Assembly (NCBI GenBank): GCA_013153825.1
Contig: JAADDP010000067.1
Location: 1-7,423 of the forward strand
Direction of reading: 5' to 3'
DNA length: 7,423 nt
Source of the DNA: Campylobacterota bacterium
GTDB taxonomy: Bacteria > Campylobacterota > Campylobacteria > Campylobacterales > Sulfurovaceae
The notes beneath the pieces are model-generated. The model searched no databases, was not told where the DNA came from, and saw only the letters and a list, made by a program, of their open reading frames with translations. A program made the position numbers and the translations under genes. This document shows, one piece after another, positions 1 through 4,956 of the stretch. Every line of letters begins with the position of its first letter. Position 1 is the first letter of the stretch.

Positions 1-86
1 GTTACTGTAATTACAGTATTATTAAAGGTAGCAGCAACATAAACTACACCTTTAGCAATATTCTTTTTTGCTTTTCTCTTTGCCAT
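1..86 (-). CDS. rpsK: 30S ribosomal protein S11, N-terminal part (cut by window edge)
   Basis: Reading the minus strand from the ATG at 86-84 gives 28 residues beginning MAKRKAKKNIAKGVVYVAAT and continuing FNNTVITV before the window ends. The stretch 'ATFNNTVITV' is the conserved start of the S11 fold. S11 is a small-subunit protein on the platform, near the 3' end of 16S rRNA and the E site. The gene follows rpsM by 12 bases, which contain a GAGG ribosome-binding site. The order rpmJ-rpsM-rpsK is the classic alpha-operon order, so rpsD, rpoA and rplQ probably follow outside the window. The basic N-terminal tail (KRKAKK) is normal for the family. The gene is partial only because the window stops here. 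Confidence 0.95.
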   Translation of the reverse strand, partial: MAKRKAKKNIAKGVVYVAATFNNTVITV

Positions 87-98
87 CTACTCTACCTC

Positions 99-461
99 TT
101 ACGCTGCACCAACAGTTTTTCTCTTACCCTTACGGGTTCTAGCATTTGTCTTAGTCTTCTGACCACGCACAGGAAGACCCTTTCTATGTCTAAGCCCTCT
201 ATATGAACCTAAATCCATTAGAGCCTTGATATCCATAGCAACTTTCTTTCTTAAATCTCCCTCAACCATATAGCTATCTTGTATCTCTTTACGGATTTTT
301 GCCACTTGAGTCTCTGTAAGCTCATATACTCTTGTGTTGTAGTCTATCTCTGTTGCGTCAAGTATCTTTCTTGATGTATGAACACCTATACCATAGATGT
401 ATGTTAATGCATACTCAACTCTCTTTTTCTTAGGTAAATCAACACCTGCAATCCTTGCCAT
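99..461 (-). CDS. rpsM: 30S ribosomal protein S13
   Basis: This encodes a 120-residue protein, close to the usual 118-125 of bacterial S13. It starts [10 protein letters not shown], carries the helix-hairpin-helix-like segment YIYGIG at about residues 22-27, and ends in the basic tail [18 protein letters not shown] that reaches toward tRNA in the P site. S13 sits in the head of the 30S subunit, contacts S19, and forms bridges to the 50S subunit. The sequence closely resembles Campylobacter S13 (for example [20 protein letters not shown]), which is a main reason for placing the window in Campylobacterota. The ATG lies 2 bases after the rpmJ stop codon, with the ribosome-binding site (AGGA) inside the last codons of rpmJ, so the two are probably translationally coupled. 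Codon use is of the highly expressed type. Confidence 0.98.
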   Translation of the reverse strand: MARIAGVDLPKKKRVEYALTYIYGIGVHTSRKILDATEIDYNTRVYELTETQVAKIRKEIQDSYMVEGDLRKKVAMDIKALMDLGSYRGLRHRKGLPVRGQKTKTNARTRKGKRKTVGAA

Positions 462-463
462 AT

Positions 464-577
464 CTATCCTTGTCTCTGTTTATGTTTTGGATTTTTACAA
501 ATAACTCTAACGATGCCTCTTCTCTTTATGATTTTACAATCATCACACATCTTCTTAACTGATGGTCTAACCTTCAT
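464..577 (-). CDS. rpmJ: 50S ribosomal protein L36 (zinc-binding form)
   Basis: This 37-codon gene reads [20 protein letters not shown] and continues [17 protein letters not shown], ending in TAG at 466-464. It is the standard length and sequence of bacterial L36. The zinc ribbon is intact: Cys11, Cys14, Cys27 and His32 form the C+ (zinc-containing) version, as opposed to the zinc-independent paralogue some bacteria make under zinc limitation. L36 binds 23S rRNA in the large subunit. A clear ribosome-binding site (AGGAG, plus-strand 584-588) lies 6 bases upstream of the ATG. It is the first gene of this transcript: infA, often found just upstream in related genomes, is absent, and a promoter and leader lie there instead. 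Confidence 0.97.
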   Translation of the reverse strand: MKVRPSVKKMCDDCKIIKRRGIVRVICKNPKHKQRQG

Positions 578-599
578 TGGTTACTCCTAATCTCATTTT

Positions 600-663
600 A
601 CACCTATAGTAGTGCGTCGTCAGGTCTATTGATGTTTTAGACCAACTCTTATATAATTGGTGT
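600..663 (-). promoter_or_regulatory. structured leader of the rpmJ operon with mutually exclusive hairpins
   Basis: Three inverted pairings are visible in the predicted 5' leader (minus strand). ACCAA (661-657) can pair with TTGGT (645-641). GGTCTA (643-638) can pair with TAGACC (628-623) across a 9-base loop. ACACC (663-659) can pair with GGTGT (604-600). The first two share the bases GGT at 643-641, so they cannot form together, and the first and third share the ACC at 661-659. Ribosomal-protein operons are commonly autoregulated through such leaders, but I do not recognise this as a known S4, S13 or other protein-binding leader. The pairing is seen in the sequence; the regulatory role is inference. 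Confidence 0.35.
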
Positions 664-665
664 CT

Positions 666-694
666 ATTATATAAAAATTCTTCACGCAGTGACC
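666..694 (-). promoter_or_regulatory. probable promoter of the rpmJ-rpsM-rpsK operon
   Basis: On the minus strand a perfect TATAAT lies at 671-666, preceded by a run of T (TTTTTATATAAT). The hexamer 18 bp-scale upstream (GGTCAC at 694-689) is a poor -35 match. A strong -10 with a T-rich upstream region and a weak -35 is typical of sigma-70 promoters in Campylobacterota. Transcription would start near 661-658, about 80 bases before the rpmJ ATG. It is the only good promoter between the porin terminator and rpmJ. Confidence 0.6.
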
Positions 695-712
695 TAAACC
701 TAAATTTAGGTC
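691..712. repeat. inverted repeat just upstream of the rpmJ promoter
   Basis: GACCTAAA (691-698) is repeated in inverse orientation as TTTAGGTC (705-712), and a perfect 12-bp palindrome CCTAAATTTAGG (699-710) is nested in it. The repeat lies between the porin terminator and the -10 box of the ribosomal operon and overlaps the -35 position. It could be a protein-binding site or an extra transcript-end hairpin for the porin. No run of T follows it directly, which argues against an intrinsic terminator. Confidence 0.35.
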
Positions 713-724
713 GCGAATTCTACC

Positions 725-754
725 AAAAAAAGTATTAAGAGGGGCTTTTCCTCT
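725..754 (-). terminator. probable intrinsic terminator of the porin gene
   Basis: On the minus strand AGAGG (754-750) pairs with CCTCT (742-738) across a 7-base loop. After TAATAC comes a run of seven T (731-725). The stem begins within the porin stop codon. It is short at five base pairs, and the T run starts six bases after it, so it is a modest terminator. Its position directly after the only gene in this transcript supports the call. Confidence 0.5.
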
Positions 755-1874
755 ACCACTTAACCTCTGCCGTTACCATAAATCTATCCTCCCCATTATC
801 ATCTATATCTGTATCACTATCTATGTGAAATATATTTCCAATAAATTTAACATTCTTATTATAGTCATAGGCAACACCTGCAATATACTCTTCCCTATCA
901 ATATCACTATCTGTAGAGAAGCTATCATATCTGGCCAAAATAGACCACTTATCAAGAGGTCTATACTCCCCATTTATACTGAAACCATCTCCAGTTTTTG
1001 AGCTACCATCAACCTCATCAGCAGTAAGATACATTCCACTAATTAGAAATGATGGAATATTATATACTGCATGGAGTCCATACCACTTGAAATCTTCACT
1101 CCCTATACTCTTCTGGTTATATTGTCCGAAGAATGAGACATTTGCATAACTATCCTCTCTTGGGTGTAGATGCTTTTTACCATTCCCAAGGATATTTGCT
1201 GTAACTCTCCACTCAAAAGATACCCCTCTATCCTCTGCATCATCTGTATCTATAGAGTGGTAACCCTCCCCATTAAATAGACCAAGTTCGCTTGTAAAGT
1301 AGTCCGTCTTAGTCTTGAAGTTGATACCTCTATCTGCTGAATTTGTAAAGTGAGCCCCCTGCTTCTCCTCCACAAATGTCTTTGCCACTGAACGGTATAG
1401 CCAACCACTATGCTCCTCGTAATCTATCCAAGGTCTATGGGCTTGACCAAACTCAACACCAGTAGATGGGAGAATATCATCTATATAGAGATAGGCATAT
1501 TTCAATCTTACGTTTGTCTCACCTGCTGAATCTGTATGTGTATCTAAAGTTAACCTCATATAATCTTTTGGGTTCTCCTTAAAGTATGCCTTTACCTGAA
1601 AGTAGTTTCTTCTTGTCTCAAACTTATCATCGCCATCCCCCTCTTCCGGCTCAGTGTGTACAAATCCTAGATAGTGAGTTCCACTAAACTTTAAAACGGT
1701 AGCTTTTGATTTCGACTCTTCAAGTTTTGATATCTTATCCTTTAGAGTTGCAAACTCCTCTTTTAGAGCAAAAATATATGCACTATTATCATCACCTCTC
1801 TCATATTTTGTTAAATCTCCTCCAGCAAACCCTATTGTTCCAATAACTGCTACCGATAGAGCTACTCTTACCAT
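753..1874 (-). CDS. outer-membrane porin, OprP/OprO-like
   Basis: This encodes a 373-residue protein, of usual length for 16-strand trimeric porins (350-420). Residues 1-19 form a short signal peptide (hydrophobic VALSVAVIGTIGFA, likely cleaved near AGG). Residues about 36-56 (ALKEEFATLKDKISKLEESK) form a short coiled coil, as seen at the start of many periplasm-anchored porins. The rest alternates in beta-strand fashion, with acidic loops (EPEEGDGDD, DSDTDIDDNGED). It ends in a final strand, FMVTAEVKW, with an aromatic last residue, the signature recognised by the BAM assembly machine. The stretch VEFGQAHRPWIDYEEHSGWL resembles the phosphate-selective porin O/P family of sulfur-oxidising Campylobacterota. 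The loops are acid-rich and I see no obvious basic constriction, so phosphate selectivity is not shown. An AAGGAG ribosome-binding site at 1889-1884 supports the start. It is transcribed alone, with its own promoter and terminator. Confidence 0.85.
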   Translation of the reverse strand: MVRVALSVAVIGTIGFAGGDLTKYERGDDNSAYIFALKEEFATLKDKISKLEESKSKATVLKFSGTHYLGFVHTEPEEGDGDDKFETRRNYFQVKAYFKENPKDYMRLTLDTHTDSAGETNVRLKYAYLYIDDILPSTGVEFGQAHRPWIDYEEHSGWLYRSVAKTFVEEKQGAHFTNSADRGINFKTKTDYFTSELGLFNGEGYHSIDTDDAEDRGVSFEWRVTANILGNGKKHLHPREDSYANVSFFGQYNQKSIGSEDFKWYGLHAVYNIPSFLISGMYLTADEVDGSSKTGDGFSINGEYRPLDKWSILARYDSFSTDSDIDREEYIAGVAYDYNKNVKFIGNIFHIDSDTDIDDNGEDRFMVTAEVKW

Positions 1875-1887
1875 ATTAAAACACTCC

Positions 1888-1916
1888 TTATAATTTTGAT
1901 TAAAAGATTGTATAAT
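1888..1916 (+). promoter_or_regulatory. probable promoter of the dioxygenase gene
   Basis: A perfect TATAAT (1911-1916) lies 17 bases after TTATAA (1888-1893), which matches the -35 consensus at four of six positions. The start would be near 1923, giving a leader of about 39 bases before the ATG at 1962. It overlaps the porin promoter on the other strand by five bases at the -10 boxes. Confidence 0.5.
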
Positions 1917-1939
1917 AAATTGATTACATTTTGATTACA
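1896..1939 (+). repeat. three TTGATTA direct repeats in the divergent control region
   Basis: TTGATTACA occurs at 1920-1928 and again at 1931-1939, exactly 11 bp apart (about one helical turn). A related TTGATTAAA lies at 1896-1904, 24 bp before the first perfect copy. This spacing on one DNA face is what tandem-binding regulators, such as OmpR-type response regulators, usually recognise. The copies overlap the predicted porin -35, its spacer and its start site, and flank the -10 of the divergent gene. Repeats and spacing are seen directly; a regulator is inferred and not identified. Confidence 0.5.
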
Positions 1940-1940
1940 A
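1912..1940 (-). promoter_or_regulatory. probable porin promoter
   Basis: On the minus strand TTGTAA (1940-1935) is followed, after a 17-base spacer, by TATTAT (1917-1912). This is a good sigma-70 arrangement, with a start near 1905 and a leader of about 30 bases before the porin ATG. It overlaps the divergent promoter read on the other strand, so the two transcripts probably compete. The -35 hexamer lies inside one of the TTGATTACA repeats. Confidence 0.5.
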
Positions 1941-1961
1941 AATATATTAAAGGATAGGCTC

Positions 1962-2735
1962 ATGCAGTTGGGAAAGAGTGATTTAGATTTCTTTGATGAG
2001 AATGGTTTTCTTGTCTTAAGAGAGTTTGTAGATGAGAGAGAGTGTAACGCTATTTTAGATATAGCAAAGATACATATAAAATATATGATAGAGCCGATTG
2101 AGACGGAGGAGGAGTACCATATACAACCTAAGGAGGAGAGGGTAAATAGGGTAGATTATAACAGTAGGGTTGAGGGGACAATAAGACGTCTAAGACAGGT
2201 TTATGATAGGGATATAATCTTTAAAAATTGGATGGAGAGTAGGAAAATTCGTCCAATTTTAGAGCAGATTTTAAGAGATAGAGCTGTCATCACTACTGCA
2301 CACCACAACTCAATTATGACAAAAATGCCAATGAATAGTAGAGAGACTAGATGGCATCAAGATATTAGATACTGGAGCTTCTCTGATAAAAATCTAATTA
2401 GTATCTGGTTGGCTCTCGGAGAGGAGAGTAGCTCAAATGGGGTTTTGGAGGTTATACCTAAGAGCCATAAGCTTAATCTTAATAGTATACAGTTCGATGA
2501 TAAAGAGTACTTTAGAGAGGATTTAGAGGAGAATATCCCTCTCATAGATAGAAAAATAACCCTAAAACTATCAAAAGGTGATGTCTTAATCTTCCACTCA
2601 AATCTTCTCCATAGGGCGGATAGAAATAGAACAGATAGTGCAAAGATATCTTTTGTATATAGCGTTAAGGGTTCTAAGACTGAAACGGTTAAAAATAGCC
2701 GTTCATCATCATATCCTGAAATTTTTTTGGATTAA
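1962..2735 (+). CDS. PhyH-family Fe(II)/2-oxoglutarate dioxygenase, substrate unknown
   Basis: This 257-residue cytoplasmic protein is of typical length for the phytanoyl-CoA dioxygenase (PhyH) superfamily. The start DFFDENGFLVLREFVD (8-24) is the usual opening of the family. The iron facial triad is visible as His132-x-Asp134 (in TRWHQDIRYW) and a distal His217 (in LIFHSNLLHRADRNRT). Arg223, six residues later, is the likely 2-oxoglutarate carboxylate anchor. NGVLEVIPKSHK (160-171) is the conserved strand and turn between them. Such enzymes hydroxylate or otherwise oxidise small molecules or lipids with O2. PhyH homologues are very diverse, so the substrate cannot be read from the sequence. 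A ribosome-binding site AAGGAT (1950-1955) supports the start. The gene stands alone; its only link is the shared control region with the porin. All active-site residues are present. Confidence 0.85.
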   Translation: MQLGKSDLDFFDENGFLVLREFVDERECNAILDIAKIHIKYMIEPIETEEEYHIQPKEERVNRVDYNSRVEGTIRRLRQVYDRDIIFKNWMESRKIRPILEQILRDRAVITTAHHNSIMTKMPMNSRETRWHQDIRYWSFSDKNLISIWLALGEESSSNGVLEVIPKSHKLNLNSIQFDDKEYFREDLEENIPLIDRKITLKLSKGDVLIFHSNLLHRADRNRTDSAKISFVYSVKGSKTETVKNSRSSSYPEIFLD

Positions 2736-2738
2736 ACC

Positions 2739-2767
2739 TTGACAAAGTTTAAAAGTTAAGATATAAA
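2739..2767 (+). promoter_or_regulatory. near-consensus sigma-70 promoter of trxA
   Basis: TTGACA (2739-2744), a perfect -35, is followed by a 17-base spacer and TATAAA (2762-2767). It is the strongest-looking promoter in the window and begins 4 bases after the dioxygenase stop codon. The start would be near 2774, giving a leader of about 57 bases. Such a complete -35 is unusual for Campylobacterota and fits the high expression expected of thioredoxin. Confidence 0.7.
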
Positions 2768-2793
2768 TCCAACTCATATTAAATCTAATTTCG

Positions 2794-2799
2794 TATAAT
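2794..2799 (+). promoter_or_regulatory. possible second -10 box for trxA
   Basis: A perfect TATAAT sits 31 bases before the trxA ATG, in the sequence TTTCGTATAATATTAG. No convincing -35 lies 17 bases upstream (AACTCA at 2771-2776). It may be a second, -10-dominated start, or chance in AT-rich DNA. If used, transcription would begin near 2806 and give a short leader that still contains the AAGGA ribosome-binding site at 2818-2822. Confidence 0.35.
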
Positions 2800-2830
2800 A
2801 TTAGAAATTAATTTTAAAAGGATAAACTGT

Positions 2831-3151
2831 ATGGCAGGATATGTTGAATTAACAAAAGAGAATTTTGACCAAATCATTAATGATGGTGTGACTTTAGTAG
2901 ATTTCTGGGCTCCATGGTGTGGACCTTGTAGAATGATTGCTCCAGTTATTGAGGAGTTGGCAGAGGATTATGCTGGTAGAGCTACAATAGGTAAAATCAA
3001 TACAGATGAGCAACAGGAGTTGGCTGTTAGATTTGGTATCCGTTCAATTCCAACAATTCTATTTTTCAAAAATGGAGAGGTTGTTGATCAGATGATTGGT
3101 GCAGCATCTAAAGATGCTTTCACATCTAAATTAGATGCTATTATCGACTAA
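2831..3151 (+). CDS. trxA: thioredoxin
   Basis: This 106-residue single-domain thioredoxin is cytoplasmic (no signal peptide) and of standard length. It reduces protein disulfides, for example in peroxiredoxins, methionine sulfoxide reductase and ribonucleotide reductase, and is itself recharged by TrxB. The redox motif WCGPC is at 29-33, within the classic VDFWAPWCGPCRMIAP context. Asp24 is the buried acid and Pro74 (RSIPT) the cis-proline facing the active site. ILFFKNGEVV and a C-terminal helix complete the fold. The AAGGA ribosome-binding site lies 8 bases upstream of the ATG. It precedes trxB by 91 bases, the trxA-trxB tandem known from Campylobacter and Helicobacter. Its codon use, with few ATA, differs from its neighbours as expected for strong expression. 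Confidence 0.98.
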   Translation: MAGYVELTKENFDQIINDGVTLVDFWAPWCGPCRMIAPVIEELAEDYAGRATIGKINTDEQQELAVRFGIRSIPTILFFKNGEVVDQMIGAASKDAFTSKLDAIID

Positions 3152-3175
3152 TTTCAATTAAGTAAAATATCTACA

Positions 3176-3193
3176 GATGGGCCTATGCCCATC
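3176..3193 (+). terminator. hairpin between trxA and trxB, possible partial terminator
   Basis: GATGGGC-CTAT-GCCCATC forms a perfect 7-bp GC-rich stem with a 4-base loop, 25 bases after the trxA stop. A run of seven T (3207-3213) follows, but only after 13 bases, too far for a standard intrinsic terminator. It may instead stabilise the trxA message or cause partial read-through so that trxA is made in excess of trxB. The structure is clear; the function is inferred. Confidence 0.5.
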
Positions 3194-3214
3194 ATCCCAT
3201 TACATATTTTTTTA

Positions 3215-3220
3215 TATAAA
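3215..3220 (+). promoter_or_regulatory. possible -10 box for trxB
   Basis: TATAAA follows the T run (TTTTTTTATATAAATATAC), 22 bases before the trxB ATG. There is no recognisable -35. A T-rich stretch ahead of a -10 fits promoters in this phylum, so trxB may have its own start in addition to read-through from trxA. The match is weak and the region AT-rich. Confidence 0.3.
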
Positions 3221-3242
3221 TATACTTCACAAGGAAATTTAA

Positions 3243-4178
3243 ATGTTAGATTGTGCAATTATAGGTGGAGGACCTGCTGGGCTTACCGCTGGACTATATA
3301 CAACTCGTGGTGGTCTTAAAGATGTAGTTATGTTTGAGATGGGGCTACCAGGTGGACAGATAACGCAGAGTAGTGAGATAGAGAACTACCCCGGCTTTTT
3401 TCAAAAGGGGAAGAGTGGAATGGACTTTATGGATACTTGGCAGGAGCAGTGCTTCTCATTTGGATTGAGACATGAGATGAAAAGGGTTGAGAGGGTATCA
3501 AAAAAAGGGAGATATTTTGAACTCATACTGGAGGATAACTCAAGAGTTGAGGCGAAGAGTGTAATAGTGGCTACTGGAAGTACTCCAAAGAGAGCCGATA
3601 TTAAGGGAGAAGATGAGTTTTTCGGAAGAGGGGTAAGTACATGTGCTACATGTGATGGCTTCTTCTATAAAGATAGAGAAGTGGCAGTTTTGGGTGGTGG
3701 AGATACAGCACTAGAGGAGGCACACTATCTATCAAATATATGTTCAAAGGTCTATCTAATACATAGAAGAGATGAGTTTAGAGCAGCCCCATCTACCATA
3801 GAGAGGGTGAAAAATACCCCAAACATAGAACTTCTAACGAGTAGAACTATAGAGGAGATTAGGGGTGATAGTATGGGGGTTAATGGCCTCACATTGAAGA
3901 ATTTAAATAGTGGCAATTTAGAGAATTTAGATATAGATGGTATATTTATATTTGTAGGTCACAATGTAAATAATGAAGTTATAAAAGGTGAGGATGAAAA
4001 TTTTATATGCGATGTAAATGAATATGGACAGGTTATTGTTGACCTTAGGATGAGAACATCACTGGAGGGGTTATTTTGTGCTGGAGACTTGAGAGTAGAT
4101 GCACCAAAACAGGTGGTTTGTGCTGCTGGAGATGGAGCAACATCTGCACTTGAGGTTATATCATATCTACAGAATTAG
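3243..4178 (+). CDS. trxB: thioredoxin reductase (NADPH, FAD)
   Basis: This 311-residue enzyme is of usual length for low-molecular-weight bacterial thioredoxin reductase. It passes electrons from NADPH through FAD and a redox disulfide to thioredoxin, here the TrxA encoded just upstream. The FAD-binding glycine loop [10 protein letters not shown] is at 8-17. The catalytic pair is C134-A-T-C137 (in [10 protein letters not shown]). The NADPH loop [10 protein letters not shown] is at 151-160, and HRRDEFRA (174-181) holds the arginines that select the NADPH 2'-phosphate. The second FAD motif is FCAGDLR (278-284), where Asp282 contacts the flavin. These features separate it from ferredoxin/flavodoxin reductase-like TrxB homologues that lack CxxC. 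An AAGGAAA ribosome-binding site precedes the ATG. The gene ends 13 bases from the end of the convergent minus-strand gene, with no terminator between them. Confidence 0.98.
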   Translation: MLDCAIIGGGPAGLTAGLYTTRGGLKDVVMFEMGLPGGQITQSSEIENYPGFFQKGKSGMDFMDTWQEQCFSFGLRHEMKRVERVSKKGRYFELILEDNSRVEAKSVIVATGSTPKRADIKGEDEFFGRGVSTCATCDGFFYKDREVAVLGGGDTALEEAHYLSNICSKVYLIHRRDEFRAAPSTIERVKNTPNIELLTSRTIEEIRGDSMGVNGLTLKNLNSGNLENLDIDGIFIFVGHNVNNEVIKGEDENFICDVNEYGQVIVDLRMRTSLEGLFCAGDLRVDAPKQVVCAAGDGATSALEVISYLQN

Positions 4179-4191
4179 AGCCATATGAATC

Positions 4192-4956
4192 TTAAGGGTG
4201 GGGTTTAAACTTTATAACCTCACTCTCTATATCACTATATAACCTCTCTATCCACTTATGTCTCAATCTTTTAATCCTAATTCCACCATTTCTAAAATCG
4301 ACGGGGGATATCACAACCTTCACATTTTTTATACCAACTCTCTTAACCAAGAAGTACAACTCCTCAATTCCTCCATCTCCTATCGGTATACACCCTACAC
4401 TTCTGTTACTCCCATGTATCATGATATCCCCACCTAAGTTATCTCTATTATCAAGCTTTGCCATCTCCCTATCAAAGCTATTTGGATAACTAACTTTCAT
4501 AGATAGGTGAAATTTGCTATTTGGATTTAGATACTCAATCCCATATATACCCTCTGGTATCTGCCTATCTCCCTCTCTCAACTTTGGGCCAAGTACTCCA
4601 GAGTAGGCTGTCCAGTTGAAGCTCTTGATAAATCTCCAATGGTTGTCACCATAGCCCCACACCTCTAGTAGCCTCTCATTTTTAAATGCTAAAATTGTGA
4701 GCTTTTTAGGGTATTTGATGAAGTCACTCTTACCTAGAGCCATCTTAATCCTATCTTTAGATGTGAGATTTTCATCCTTAAATATGAACTTAGTAATTGT
4801 ACTATTTCGCTCTACAACCTTAATGTATCTACTATATGAAGATTTATCTTTTATTAAAGGACTCTTCAGCCCATAAACACCCAACCTATATAGTACTACC
4901 AATATTATTGAGATTATAGTGAGGGTTAATAGTGAACCTATTACCATATTTCTCAT
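4192..4956 (-). CDS. membrane-anchored YkuD-domain L,D-transpeptidase or L,D-carboxypeptidase
   Basis: This 254-residue protein has one N-terminal membrane segment (about 5-25) preceded by Arg2, which would place the rest in the periplasm as a signal anchor. A spacer (about 26-80) leads to the catalytic domain. The YkuD signature is complete: His181 in IMIHGS, then S186-V-G-C189-I-P, with Cys189 the expected nucleophile. REGDRQIPEGIYGIEY (127-142) is the usual 'P.G.Y' strand of the family. The closest type by eye is the YafK-like group. Members form 3-3 crosslinks, attach proteins to peptidoglycan, or trim stem peptides (as Csd6/Pgp2 do in Helicobacter and Campylobacter); sequence alone does not decide which. 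Its ATG overlaps the murG stop (ATGA) and it lacks a strong ribosome-binding site of its own, so its translation is probably coupled to murG. Confidence 0.85.
   Translation of the reverse strand: MRNMVIGSLLTLTIISIILVVLYRLGVYGLKSPLIKDKSSYSRYIKVVERNSTITKFIFKDENLTSKDRIKMALGKSDFIKYPKKLTILAFKNERLLEVWGYGDNHWRFIKSFNWTAYSGVLGPKLREGDRQIPEGIYGIEYLNPNSKFHLSMKVSYPNSFDREMAKLDNRDNLGGDIMIHGSNRSVGCIPIGDGGIEELYFLVKRVGIKNVKVVISPVDFRNGGIRIKRLRHKWIERLYSDIESEVIKFKPHP

Noticed and set aside
3..18. A perfect 16-bp palindrome TACTGTAATTACAGTA
   Set aside because: It lies inside rpsK and encodes the conserved residues NTVITV, so protein constraint and chance explain it better than an operator.
673..723. Possible tRNA or small structured RNA in the region with several inverted repeats
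   Set aside because: No cloverleaf, T-loop (GTTCRA) or anticodon arm can be drawn. The pairings are short hairpins only, so I kept only the palindrome and the leader as separate features.
2357..2545. A 62-codon open frame on the minus strand inside the dioxygenase gene
   Set aside because: It lies entirely antisense to a well-supported family gene, has no ribosome-binding site I can see and no recognisable domain. It is a by-product of the coding sequence on the other strand.
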